DNA of 64,000 nucleotides from Hyphomicrobium_A sp963726795 (GTDB lineage: Bacteria; Pseudomonadota; Alphaproteobacteria; Rhizobiales; Hyphomicrobiaceae): positions 434,001 to 498,000 of the forward strand of contig CAVSDD010000004.1 in the NCBI GenBank assembly GCA_963726795.1. Direction: 5' to 3'. The position numbers and the translations under genes were made by a program. Below are positions 50,876-59,409 of this stretch, in pieces (position 1 is the stretch's first letter; every line of letters begins with the position of its first letter). The notes below the pieces were generated by a model. That model did no database searches. It worked only from the letters and a program-made list of their open reading frames with translations, and was not told the origin of the DNA.

Positions 50876-50906
50876 AAAAAGGCCGGCGAGCCATGCCCGC
50901 CAGCCT
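50876..50906 (-). terminator. Rho-independent terminator of the bactofilin gene
   Basis: Read leftward, AGGCTGGCGGGC, an ATG loop and GCTCGCCGGCCT form a GC-rich stem of about 11 pairs (two G-T wobbles) followed by TTTTTATTTT. It is about 45 bases after the bactofilin stop and also lies 80 bases after tRNA-Ser, on the other strand. Confidence 0.75.
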
Positions 50907-50952
50907 GCCATGACGCCTTGCTGCTGCGTGAGACGATGATCAGCAGATCATC

Positions 50953-51468
50953 CTAGTCGTCGCTGTCGTCGTACGTCGCGGCCGGCTTCGACAAGCGCCC
51001 CGCGAAAGCTTCTGCGTCGAGCACGGGCATCAGCGCGCTCGCGTCGTTGACGCGGCGGACATTGCCGTCGAATTCGGCGCCTTCGGAGATCGACAGCATC
51101 TGATGCATGATGTCGCCGTGCACCTTGGCGGAATCGTGCAGGGTCACGCTGAGCGCGCGGATGGAGCCGTCGACCCCGCCGCGAACCTCGATCTTTTCGG
51201 CGCAGACCTGACCTGCGACCAAACCGCCTTTGCTGATCGTCACCTGCCTGCCGTGGACATCGCCGCGAACCTGGCCGTCGACCTGCAGCTTGTTCTTTGA
51301 AATGATGGTGATCTTCTCGCCCAGGATCGTGAGGTCGTTGCCGATCACGGACACGCCACTGGGGGTTTCGCCTTCGCGCGCCGTCGAGCCCGTCAGGCTC
51401 GGCCTTGCGGTACCCGTTGCGGGTTTTGGAAGGTTGGGTTGGGTGCTGTTGGTCGGGCTATTCAACAC
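50953..51468 (-). CDS. Bactofilin (polymer-forming cytoskeletal protein)
   Basis: The GTG at 51468 has GGGAGG upstream and gives a 171-residue protein. It has a Pro/Thr/Asn-rich N-terminal tail, then the bactofilin beta-helix core (VSVIGNDLTILGEKITIISK, then LQVDGQVRGDVHGRQVTISK, then GGLVAGQVCAEKIEVRGGVD, then GSIRALSVTLHDSAKVHGDI) and an acidic C-terminal tail. Bactofilins form filaments near the membrane and help shape or stalk formation in prosthecate alphaproteobacteria such as Caulobacter and Hyphomicrobium. A lone gene here; no M23 peptidase neighbour. Confidence 0.88.
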   Translation of the reverse strand: MLNSPTNSTQPNLPKPATGTARPSLTGSTAREGETPSGVSVIGNDLTILGEKITIISKNKLQVDGQVRGDVHGRQVTISKGGLVAGQVCAEKIEVRGGVDGSIRALSVTLHDSAKVHGDIMHQMLSISEGAEFDGNVRRVNDASALMPVLDAEAFAGRLSKPAATYDDSDD

Positions 51469-51692
51469 TAGGTACCTCCCGTGCAAAGGCCAGCAACGTG
51501 TTTTGAATTCGAAATCCGTTGGCTCGGCGCGACGCATACCACCGAAAGCTGGCACTTGTAACGAGTGCGTCTGCAGATTTGAACCGGCGTCGACATGCCG
51601 GCATGGCAAAAAGAACGCCGGCGGCGCACCCCGCTAACCTTTACCCTATGAGGGACTTATGGCGGTGCTGCGGCATGCAACCAGCAACTGCA

Positions 51693-52457
51693 TCATCCGC
51701 GCGCGGGCAGCCTGCGCAACATATATGTGTCCATGATCCAGCCCTTTTTTGCCTTGCCTTTTTTGCGAGCCGTCCGGATCTGGTCGATCACCTGCCGAAT
51801 TGGACCCGAAATGAGCATCTCGTCAGGCCCGCAAAGGTAAGCGCCCCAATAGATTTCCAGCTCTTCGTTGGCCATTGCGTCTAGCCCCGGCCCGCCGTCG
51901 AGCAATACGACGACGGTGTCTGCGCTTTGGGGAAAACCTTCCTCGGCAAGCTTCCGGCCTGTTGTGATCAGGACCGACTGGCCGATCCTGTTGAGCGGAA
52001 TCTTGTGCCGGGCGGCAAGCGCGTGGAGGGAGCTGATGCCCGGCACGACCTCATAAGTGAGCGATGGGTCATCCGCGACGACGCGATCGAGAATTCGCAG
52101 CGTGCTGTCGTAGAGCGAGGGGTCGCCCCAAACGAGGAAGGCCCCCGTCTCACCATCCTGCAGCTCGCCGATGAGGCTGGAAAAGATGTCGGCCTTCGCA
52201 TCGTGCCAGTCGTCGACGCTCTCCTTGTACGACGTCGTGGGCGCTGCACGGGCCGGGCTCGGTGCCAGCAGGAGCCGGGGCGTGCGGCCGGTGATGTAGC
52301 GCGCGCAAACGTCCTTGCGCAGTTGCGCGAGATCGGCGGTCGCCTCCCCCTTGTCGAGAATGAATATCGCATCGGCGCGGTTGAGCGCGTTGATCGCCTC
52401 CACCGTCAGGTGCTCGATATTGCCCGTGCCGATGCCGACGACGAGGATGCGCTTCAT
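51693..52457 (-). CDS. cobF: Precorrin-6A synthase (deacetylating) CobF
   Basis: CobF methylates C1 and removes the C20 acetyl group, converting precorrin-5 to precorrin-6A in aerobic cobalamin synthesis. The 254-residue product starts MKRILVVGIGTGNIEHLTVE (SAM methylase start) and has VWGDPSLYDSTLRILDRVV, VVPGISSLHALAARHKIPLN, and AYLCGPDEMLISGPIRQVID; length matches CobF. Start at the ATG at 52457 (AAGAAG upstream). It is the leftmost gene of the cobalamin cluster and divergent from cobT. Confidence 0.88.
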   Translation of the reverse strand: MKRILVVGIGTGNIEHLTVEAINALNRADAIFILDKGEATADLAQLRKDVCARYITGRTPRLLLAPSPARAAPTTSYKESVDDWHDAKADIFSSLIGELQDGETGAFLVWGDPSLYDSTLRILDRVVADDPSLTYEVVPGISSLHALAARHKIPLNRIGQSVLITTGRKLAEEGFPQSADTVVVLLDGGPGLDAMANEELEIYWGAYLCGPDEMLISGPIRQVIDQIRTARKKGKAKKGWIMDTYMLRRLPARG

Positions 52458-52560
52458 GCTTGGGTGCTTCTTGCGGATGTCTCTGCAGCTAACCAGCAGG
52501 GGCACCGGAGACTGTCAACTGACGAGAGCATCGCCGCACGGTGTGCGCCCGTAAGCGCCG

Positions 52561-53709
52561 ATGCCGCGGCTTGACGAACGGTGTTTGTGCTTCATTCTCC
52601 GCCCGCGCGCCCACAAAACTGCCCCGCTACACCGAAAGACCGCAGCCTTGAGCGACGATTGGTTCCTCCTGCCCTGTCCAACGCCGTCCGCCTCGCACGC
52701 TGCCTCGGCCGTCGCGCGCCAGGAAACGCTCACGAAGCCGCGAGGCTCGCTTGGAACGCTTGAAGCGCTCGCCGTCAAGCTGGCATCGCTGCAAGCGACG
52801 GAGAGGCCCAAGGCAGACATTGCGCCGATCATATTGTTTGCCGGCGATCACGGTGTCACCGCGCAAGGCGTCTCCGCCTACCCCGCCGCGGTGACGGTCG
52901 AGATGCTGCGCAATTTCGCGCGCGGCGGGGCAGCAATTTGCGTGCTTGCGCGCGAGCTCGGCGTTCCGCTGGAGGTTGTGGATGCGGGCACGCTCGGCGA
53001 AACGGACATTCCCAGTGTGATCGTCGACAAGCCGGCGCGTGGCACGCGGGACTTCGCGGTCGAGCCGGCGATGACGTCGGAAGAGGCGCTGTTTGCGCTA
53101 GGTGCAGGGCGCCGCGCGCTGGAGCGTGCAAAGGCCTTGAGCCCCGACCTCATCATCCTCGGCGAGATGGGGATCGGGAACACCACATCCGCCGCGGCCG
53201 TTGCGGCTGCCCTGCTGGCCCGTCCGCCACGCGAGGTGGTCGGCGCCGGCACCGGCCTCGATGCCGCCGGCATCGAGAAAAAGGCAGATGTCATTACCAC
53301 AGCGCTCGCATTGCATGGCTTTGCCTCGGCCTCCGTCACCCCGTTCGAGGCTCTGGTGCGCGTCGGCGGCTTGGAAATCGCGGCGTTGACCGGAGCGATC
53401 ATCACAGCCGCGCAGGCCGGCATTCCGGTGCTGATCGACGGCTTCATCGTCTCGGTGGCGGCGCTGCTTGCCGTAAAACTCAACGCGTCGTGCGCAGCGT
53501 GGCTCCTTTACTCGCATGCGTCGCAGGAGCGCGGGCACCGGGTTGTTCTCGACGCGCTCGGCGGCGAGCCGATCATCAATCTAAAGCTGCGCCTCGGAGA
53601 GGGATCCGGCGCTGCACTTGCGCTGCCGCTGTTACGGCTCGCGTGCGCGCTGCACGTGCAAATGGCAACCTTCGAGGAGGCGAGCGTCTCGCGGGGTGAG
53701 CCGTGCTGA
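52561..53709 (+). CDS. cobT: Nicotinate-nucleotide--dimethylbenzimidazole phosphoribosyltransferase
   Basis: CobT makes alpha-ribazole 5-phosphate, the lower ligand of cobalamin. The 382-codon frame starts at 52561; a TTG at 52648 gives the usual length of about 350 and may be the real start. Family motifs are ETLTKPRGSLGTLE, IILFAGDHGVTAQGVSAYPA, LGEMGIGNTTSAAAVAAALL and the C-terminal LRLGEGSGAALALPLLR, in which the Glu is the catalytic base. It overlaps cobS by seven bases. (In the Pseudomonas nomenclature the gene is cobU.). Confidence 0.9.
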   Translation: MPRLDERCLCFILRPRAHKTAPLHRKTAALSDDWFLLPCPTPSASHAASAVARQETLTKPRGSLGTLEALAVKLASLQATERPKADIAPIILFAGDHGVTAQGVSAYPAAVTVEMLRNFARGGAAICVLARELGVPLEVVDAGTLGETDIPSVIVDKPARGTRDFAVEPAMTSEEALFALGAGRRALERAKALSPDLIILGEMGIGNTTSAAAVAAALLARPPREVVGAGTGLDAAGIEKKADVITTALALHGFASASVTPFEALVRVGGLEIAALTGAIITAAQAGIPVLIDGFIVSVAALLAVKLNASCAAWLLYSHASQERGHRVVLDALGGEPIINLKLRLGEGSGAALALPLLRLACALHVQMATFEEASVSRGEPC

Positions 53710-54431
53710 GCCTCGACGATCTTCGCATTGCTCTCATGTATTTCACTCGCCTGCCGGGGTTGCAGGTCTCGGCCTCACGTGCGGACGATCTCTCCCGAGC
53801 CGCACCCTGGTTGCCGCTGGTCGGCCTTGTGATCGGTGCCGCCGTTGCGTTCGCCCTATGGGCAGGAGCGCACGTCGCGCCATCGATCGCCGCTTTGCTG
53901 GGCCTTTTCGTCTGGGTCGTGATCACGGGCGGGCTGCATCTCGATGGGCTTGGAGATGTTGCCGACGCGCTCGCAGCCTCGCATCGCTCGCCGGATCGGT
54001 TCCTCGAGGTGGTGCACGATCCGCGCATCGGTGCGTTCGGTGTCATGGCGATCGCGCTGCAGCTTCTCGCGAAGCTGGTGCTGCTCGGGGAGATCTCCGG
54101 CGTCGCATCGCTTGCCGCGCTTGTCCTGGTTCCGGTCTGGTCTCGATGGGGCGCGCTGGTGTTGAGCCTAGCAGTGCCGTCGCTCGCTCCCGGCGCCGGC
54201 GAGCGCTTTTCCGAGCGGATCGGTGTGAAGGTCGTTGCCGGCGAGGCCCTGGCCCTGGGAATCGTGAGCATCTGGCTCGCGCCGGCGCTGCTCGGCGCCT
54301 TTCTCATTGTCCCGGCTATGGCCGCCTACTGGCGCCACCGTCTTGGCGGCATCAACGGCGACTGCCTCGGCGCCAGCATCGAGGTGAGCGAGACGCTTCT
54401 GCTTTTCCTGCTGGCGGTATGGGTCGCCTAG
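53703..54431 (+). CDS. cobS: Adenosylcobinamide-GDP ribazoletransferase
   Basis: CobS (CobV in Pseudomonas) joins adenosylcobinamide-GDP with alpha-ribazole, the last step of the nucleotide-loop assembly, in the inner membrane. The 242-residue product begins at the GTG at 53703 and has LRIALMYFTRLPGLQVS, VVITGGLHLDGLGDVADALA (metal-binding D-x-x-D-A), DRFLEVVHDPRIGAFGVMAI, and several hydrophobic segments. It overlaps cobT and should be co-translated. It shares its stop region with the convergent cobC gene. Confidence 0.9.
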   Translation: MLSLDDLRIALMYFTRLPGLQVSASRADDLSRAAPWLPLVGLVIGAAVAFALWAGAHVAPSIAALLGLFVWVVITGGLHLDGLGDVADALAASHRSPDRFLEVVHDPRIGAFGVMAIALQLLAKLVLLGEISGVASLAALVLVPVWSRWGALVLSLAVPSLAPGAGERFSERIGVKVVAGEALALGIVSIWLAPALLGAFLIVPAMAAYWRHRLGGINGDCLGASIEVSETLLLFLLAVWVA

Positions 54432-55495
54432 TCTCCGAGCCGTGTTGCCCTCGACAGCGCATCCGTAAGTCGTAGCCACGCTTCCTCGGACCCGGGTACG
54501 CCAAAACGCAGCCACGACCGCTCATAGGTGAACTGGCGCACGAGGATGCCGCGCCGGCCGAGCGTTTCTGCTACGCGCGCCGCTGCGTCGTGGCGGACCA
54601 GGCGGAACAGCGGCGTTCCGCCGACAGCGGTGCAGCCGTTGCTCGCGAGCAGCGCATCCAGCCGGCGGCAGGCGCGCTCAAGATTTGTCACGGCTTGCGC
54701 GAGCCAGGTCTCGTCAGCAAGCGCTGCGGTGCCGACCGCGATTGCCGGACCGGATACGGGCCACGGACCAAGCAGATCACGCAAGCGCTGGGCAAGTTCG
54801 GGATGTGCAATGCCAAAGCCGAGCCGAACACCCGCAAGACCGAACGCCTTGCCGAACGAGCGCAGCACGACTGCGGCCGCCGGTAGATGCGGCACAAGAC
54901 TGAGTTCATCTCCCATGACGTCCGCGAAGGCTTCGTCGATGACCAGCAACCCGTGGCGGCGCTCGATCAATGCGGCGATCCGGATGAGCTCGCGCACGGG
55001 CGTGATGCGTCCGGTGGGATTGTTGGGGTTGACGACGAGGACAACGCGCGCGTCTGCGATGTGGTCGAGGCTGTCGACCTCGCGCACCTCGTGTCCCGCG
55101 CGCTGCCAAGCTGCGCGGTGCTCGTCGTAGGTAGGTGCGAGAATGGCCACTTGTGACATCGGAAGAAGACGCGGGATCGCCTCGAGCAGTGGCTGCGTGC
55201 CGGCAGCGACCGCCAGCATGTCAGGGGTCCGAGCCCCGTAACGCCGCACCGCTACGGCCATCAGCTTCTGCAGCTCACCGCTTTGAGGGAGCTGGGTCCA
55301 TGCCGAGGCTTCGATCGGCGGCAGCGGATAGGAGAAGGGGTTGATCCCCGTCGACAGGTCGATCCAAGGCTCCGGTGCGCCGGGAAATCTGCGCCGCGCC
55401 GACGCAAGATCGCCGCCATGCAGCACCGTTTCGCCAAGCTGGGGCGCCGTGCTAGCAACTTGAAGCGCTCGCCCGAGTGGGTTCATGCACGCCAC
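54428..55495 (-). CDS. cobC: L-threonine-O-3-phosphate decarboxylase (PLP)
   Basis: This enzyme (CobC in Pseudomonas, CobD in Salmonella) makes (R)-1-amino-2-propanol phosphate, which joins the corrin to the lower ligand. The 355-residue product has the fold type I aminotransferase features: WIDLSTGINPFSYPLPPIEA, VVLVVNPNNPTGRI, VIDEAFADV and the PLP lysine in LRSFGKAFGLAGVRLG. The start is a GTG at 55495 or an ATG at 55486; the latter lies within two bases of the divergent cbiB ATG. Gene order next to cbiB is functionally sensible. Confidence 0.88.
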   Translation of the reverse strand: MACMNPLGRALQVASTAPQLGETVLHGGDLASARRRFPGAPEPWIDLSTGINPFSYPLPPIEASAWTQLPQSGELQKLMAVAVRRYGARTPDMLAVAAGTQPLLEAIPRLLPMSQVAILAPTYDEHRAAWQRAGHEVREVDSLDHIADARVVLVVNPNNPTGRITPVRELIRIAALIERRHGLLVIDEAFADVMGDELSLVPHLPAAAVVLRSFGKAFGLAGVRLGFGIAHPELAQRLRDLLGPWPVSGPAIAVGTAALADETWLAQAVTNLERACRRLDALLASNGCTAVGGTPLFRLVRHDAAARVAETLGRRGILVRQFTYERSWLRFGVPGSEEAWLRLTDALSRATRLGD

Positions 55496-56453
55496 CCTCG
55501 CTCTTATTGCTGTCGCCGTCGATGCGGCTTGCGGCTACCCGGATGCATTGTTTCGGCTCGCAGGCCATCCGGTCGGCTGGATCGGACGGCTGATAGCATG
55601 GTGCGACAGCGCCTGGAATGACCCGCAAACCTCGTTTGCGCGGCGGCGGCTCCGTGGCGTGCTGGCGCTTCTGACATGGCTAGCGGTTACGGCGGTGCTG
55701 AGCAGCGCCATCGTGCTCGCATGCGAGCGGCTCTTGCCCTGGTGGCTCGGTGTGCTGGTGCTGGGGTTCGCGGCCTCGACCCTTATTGCGCAACGCAGTC
55801 TGTACGAGCACGTCGGGGCCGTTGCCCGCGGTCTGGAAGCCGGTGACCTGGCCGTGGCTCGGGCGGCCGTGTCCCAGATCGTAGGGCGCGATACGGCTAG
55901 CCTTACTGAAGCCGGTGTCGCCCGCGCGGCAATCGAGAGTTTGGCAGAGAATTTCAGCGACGGCGTTGTCGCGCCGGTATTCTGGATGGTCGCTGCAGGG
56001 CTGCCGGGGGCTGCGCTCTACAAGACGATCAACACCGCCGACAGCATGGTCGGGCACCGGTCGGATCGGTACTTGGCTTTCGGCTGGGCCTCCGCACGGC
56101 TGGATGATGTGGTCAACCTGCCAGCTTCGCGTCTTGCCGCGCTTTGGCTTGTCGCCGCTGCTGCCGTGCTGACGGGGACAAGTGCTGCGGGCGCAATCGG
56201 CGCGGTGCGCCGGGACGCGCGGCGTCACCGCTCGCCCAACGCCGGGTGGCCGGAAGCCGCGGTTGCGGGAGCGCTGGGTCTTAGGCTCGCGGGCCCGCGC
56301 GTGTACGACGGCGTTCTCGTTAACGACGCCTGGATGGGCGAGGGGAGCAGCGACGCCGACGGCAGGTCAATCCGGGGAGCGCTGAAGCTCTATCGCGTCG
56401 CGTGCCTCATGCAGGCCGCCGCCGTAGCCCTGATTGCGTTGCTTGCTATCTGA
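55485..56453 (+). CDS. cbiB: Adenosylcobinamide-phosphate synthase CbiB
   Basis: CbiB (CobD in Pseudomonas) attaches aminopropanol phosphate to adenosylcobyric acid in the inner membrane. The 322-residue protein has family features: VDAACGYPDALFRLAGHPVG at the start, ERLLPWWLGVLVLGF, AAIESLAENFSDGVVAPVFW, and GAALYKTINTADSMVGHRSD. Six or so membrane segments. Its substrate is the product of cobC, the divergent neighbour with which it shares the CATG start-site overlap. Confidence 0.9.
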   Translation: MHATLALIAVAVDAACGYPDALFRLAGHPVGWIGRLIAWCDSAWNDPQTSFARRRLRGVLALLTWLAVTAVLSSAIVLACERLLPWWLGVLVLGFAASTLIAQRSLYEHVGAVARGLEAGDLAVARAAVSQIVGRDTASLTEAGVARAAIESLAENFSDGVVAPVFWMVAAGLPGAALYKTINTADSMVGHRSDRYLAFGWASARLDDVVNLPASRLAALWLVAAAAVLTGTSAAGAIGAVRRDARRHRSPNAGWPEAAVAGALGLRLAGPRVYDGVLVNDAWMGEGSSDADGRSIRGALKLYRVACLMQAAAVALIALLAI

Positions 56454-57926
56454 TGCGCGAACTCGCGCGCGATCTCGAGCAGCGCGTCGCAATCCACGTG
56501 GCGCTCCACGTGTTCGGCCAGCGCATCGAGCGTCGCTTCGAGCTCGTCCTCGTAGCGCACCGCGGAGAAGTCCGCGCCGATGCGCTGCAGCCAATCGCTG
56601 CGCTGACGGTCGTCCGCGAACAGGCCGTGCACATGGCATCCGGCAACCTGGCCGTTGGCACTGATGGCGCCGTCGGTGCGGCCGTCGTCGAGCTTGAGCA
56701 TGGGTCGTTCGCAGTCGGCACCCTCGGTGCGGCCCATGTGCATTTCGTAGCCCTTGAACGGAACGCCGGCGTCGCCGCTTTCCCCCGCAACTTCGAGCAG
56801 AAGCTTCTCGGAGGTGAGGCGCGTTTCGACGTCGAGCAGGTTCAATCCCGCGACCGAGCCGGGCTTGCCCTCGATGCCGTCGGGGTCCTGAATGCTGCGC
56901 CCGAGCATCTGGTAGCCGCCGCAGATGCCAAGCACGTGCCCGCCGCGGCGCACATGCGCGTAAATGTCGACGTGCCAGCCGGATTCGCGCAAGGCCTCGA
57001 GATCGGCGATCGTCGATTTGGAGCCCGGGAGGATGACGAGCGCGGCATTGGCAGGGATCGCGGCACCCGGGGGAAGGAATACGACCTCGACGTCGGGCTC
57101 GAGCCGCAACGGATCGAAATCGTCGAAATTGGAGACGTGCGGATAGGCGAGAACGATGACGCGTACCTTGGCGCCTTCTTTCTCGGGCGCCCGTGCGTGC
57201 AGCGAAAGCAAATCCTCGGCCGGAAGGTGGCTCGCGTTGGGGAAGAAGGGAAGCAGGCCCAGGCCACGCCAGCCGGTCAGTACGGCGATGCGGGCCATGC
57301 CCTCGTCGAACAGGCTCGGATCGCCGCGGAACTTGTTGACGATGAACGCCTCGATCATTTTGGCGTCGCGCGGCTCGAGAACGTTCTTGGTGCCGACGAG
57401 ACTTGCGATCACGCCGCCACGGTCGATGTCGCCGACGAGGACGACGGGCACGTTTGCTTCGCGCGCAAAGCCCATGTTGGCGATGTCGTTCGTGCGCAGG
57501 TTTATCTCGGACGCCGATCCGGCGCCCTCGACCAGGACGATATCGGCGTCCTTGCTGACGCGGGCGAAGCTGTCGAGCACCGACCGGCATCAGGTCCTGC
57601 TTCATCTTCTGGAAGGCTGCGGCCTGGGCATTGCCGTTCACGCGGCCCTGCACCACGACCTGCGCCCCGTTCTCGCTCTGTGGCTTCAGCAGGACCGGGT
57701 TCATGTGCACCGTCGGCGCCACGCCCGCCGCGCGTGCCTGCAGCGCTTGCGCGCGACCGATCTCGCCGCCGTCGGCGGTGACGGCAGCGTTGTTGGACAT
57801 GTTCTGCGGTTTGAAGGGGCGAACCTTGAGACCGCGATTTTTGAAGTGGCGGGCGAGACCGGCAACGATCAGCGACTTGCCGACGTCGGACCCGGTACCC
57901 TGAAACATGATTGCTTTTGCCGGCAT
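56390..57926 (-). pseudogene. cobQ: Cobyric acid synthase CobQ with a single-base frameshift
   Basis: CobQ amidates adenosylcobyrinic acid a,c-diamide to cobyric acid using glutamine. From the ATG at 57926 the frame is good through IMFQGTGSDVGKSLIVAG (P-loop-like), KPQNMSNNAAVTADGGEIGR and KMKQDLMP. It then shifts at CCGG (about 57583). Dropping one G continues SVLDSFARVSKDADIVLVEG, GSASEINLRTNDIANMGFA, and the glutamine amidotransferase part with GICGGYQMLGR (Cys nucleophile) and HVHGLF (His). The span of 1537 bases is one more than a multiple of three. The ATG shares its first base with the cobO stop. Confidence 0.88.
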
Positions 57927-58534
57927 CAGAATTCGATGCCCTCCTGGGCTTTTACGCCAGCAGAAAAGTGATGCTTCACGAGCGTCATCTCGGTAACCAG
58001 ATCGGCAGCCTCGATCATTTCGGGTTTGGCATTGCGTCCGGTGACGACGACGTGAAGATCGGGACGGCGGCTGGCGAGTGCTGCGATTACGTCTTCGATT
58101 CCCAAGTGATCATAGCGCAATGCAATGTTCAGCTCATCGAGGATCAACAACTTAATCGACGAATCGCTCATTAGCGCCTTGGCTGTGTCCCAAGCGCGCT
58201 CCGCGGCGGCGACGTCACGGGCGCGATCCTGCGTTTCCCAGGTGAAGCCTTCTCCCAGCGTGTGCCAGCTGACCTGATCGCCGAAGCGCTCGACGGCCGA
58301 GCGCTCGCCGGTTTCCCACGCGCCCTTGCCGAACTGCACAACGCCTGCGCGCAAGCCGCGCCCCAACGCGCGCAGCAAAAGGCCGAAGGCTGCCGTCGAC
58401 TTGCCCTTGCCTTTGCCGGTGTGAACGATCAGCAGGCCCTTCGAGACGGTCTTTGACGCAACTTCGGCATCCTGGGCGGCCTTGCGGTTGGCCATCTTGG
58501 ATTTGTGACGGTCATCTTGCGATGTCTCGCTCAT
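57926..58534 (-). CDS. cobO: Cob(I)yrinic acid a,c-diamide adenosyltransferase CobO
   Basis: CobO (BtuR/CobA type) adds the 5'-deoxyadenosyl group to the cobalt of corrinoids. The 202-residue product has the ATP loop VHTGKGKGKSTAAFGLLLRA, VQFGKGAWETGERSAVERFG, WHTLGEGFTWETQDR, LLILDELNIALRY and VVVTGRNAKPEMIEAADLVT, all typical. Start at the ATG at 58534 (CAGGGAGC upstream). Its TGA shares one base with the cobQ ATG. It is preceded by cobU on the same strand. Confidence 0.92.
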   Translation of the reverse strand: MSETSQDDRHKSKMANRKAAQDAEVASKTVSKGLLIVHTGKGKGKSTAAFGLLLRALGRGLRAGVVQFGKGAWETGERSAVERFGDQVSWHTLGEGFTWETQDRARDVAAAERAWDTAKALMSDSSIKLLILDELNIALRYDHLGIEDVIAALASRRPDLHVVVTGRNAKPEMIEAADLVTEMTLVKHHFSAGVKAQEGIEF

Positions 58535-58565
58535 GGCATGCTCCCTGAGCCTTTTGGCATTTGTG

Positions 58566-59084
58566 TCACTTGAGGGTGAGGGGAAGGCCGGCAGCCAGGA
58601 ACACGACGCGGTCGGCAATAGCTGCGACGCGCTGGTTCAAGCGGCCCTGCGCATCCCTGAACGTTCGCCCCAGGGGCGTTTCCGGCACGATCCCAAGACC
58701 CACCTCGTTGGAGACGACGACCAGTGGCCCCGGCACCACTGAAAGAGTCGCGACCAGATGCTCGCATGCCTCGTCCAGGTTGCGGTCGGCGAGGAGGACA
58801 TTGCTCAGCCACAAGGTGAGGCAATCGACAAGAACCGGAGTAGGTCCCACGCCTGCGAGCGCCGGCGCCAGATCGAGCGGGATTTCCAGCGTTCGCCACT
58901 CGAGCCCGCGCTCCCTTTTGTGCCGTTCGATGCGCTCGCGCATCTCCTCGTCGCGGGCTTCGGCGGTCGCCACATACAGCCACGGAGGCGCCGTCCGGCG
59001 CACGAGCGCCTCGGCAAAGCGGCTCTTCCCCGACCGGGCGCCGCCCAGCACGAAGGTCAGGCGCGGCAGCGGTTCGGCGGGCAT
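58566..59084 (-). CDS. cobU: Adenosylcobinamide kinase / adenosylcobinamide-phosphate guanylyltransferase
   Basis: CobU (CobP in Pseudomonas) phosphorylates and then guanylates adenosylcobinamide. The 172-residue protein starts at the ATG at 59084 and shows LTFVLGGARSGKSRFAEAL (P-loop), LYVATAEARDEEMRERIERH with the guanylated His, VLVDCLTLWLSN and LVVVSNEVGLGIVPETPLGR. It is the first gene of a leftward cobU-cobO-cobQ unit, 31 bases ahead of cobO. Its 5' side faces the B12 riboswitch of the divergent cobW unit. Confidence 0.92.
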   Translation of the reverse strand: MPAEPLPRLTFVLGGARSGKSRFAEALVRRTAPPWLYVATAEARDEEMRERIERHKRERGLEWRTLEIPLDLAPALAGVGPTPVLVDCLTLWLSNVLLADRNLDEACEHLVATLSVVPGPLVVVSNEVGLGIVPETPLGRTFRDAQGRLNQRVAAIADRVVFLAAGLPLTLK

Positions 59085-59136
59085 TTGCTGCGGCAAATTC
59101 GATTGACGAGCCTCCAAGCGAACCCTTATCAAGCGA

Positions 59137-59306
59137 GTGACGGTTCCCCGCAAGGGGATTGAATGGGAATGCGATCACGCTCTCTTTGAGCGTAAAACGC
59201 AACTGCCCCCGCAACTGTAGTCGGCGAGCCGACGGCATCATTACCACTGGGAAACCGGGAAGGTAGCCGAAGGCAACGACCCGATAGTCAGGAGACCTGC
59301 CGTCAC
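59137..59306 (+). promoter_or_regulatory. Cobalamin (B12) riboswitch controlling cobW-cobN-cobG
   Basis: The B12 box AGTCAGGAGACCTGCC is exact at 59286-59301. The closing helix pairs GTGACGG (59137-59143) with CCGTCAC (59300-59306). Other conserved blocks are in order: CAAGGGGATTGAATGGGAA, CGCAACTGCCCCCGCAACTG, and GGTAGCCGAAGGCAACGACC. High B12 is expected to switch off the downstream genes at translation or transcription. It lies about 100 bases before the cobW ATG. The element is on the plus strand only; the leftward cobU unit shows no matching copy. Confidence 0.95.
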
Positions 59307-59409
59307 CGATTTGAGCTCATGCGGCCCGGGGAGCGGCCAGGGAGGAACGTTTGGACATCCGTTTTGATCGCGCCGGAAAGCTGCAGCCTGCAACGCTGCG
59401 GCAAATTCC

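Noticed and set aside
56402..57781. A 459-codon plus-strand frame antisense to cobQ
   Set aside because: The cobQ frame (in two pieces) matches the family in full; the antisense reading has no features.
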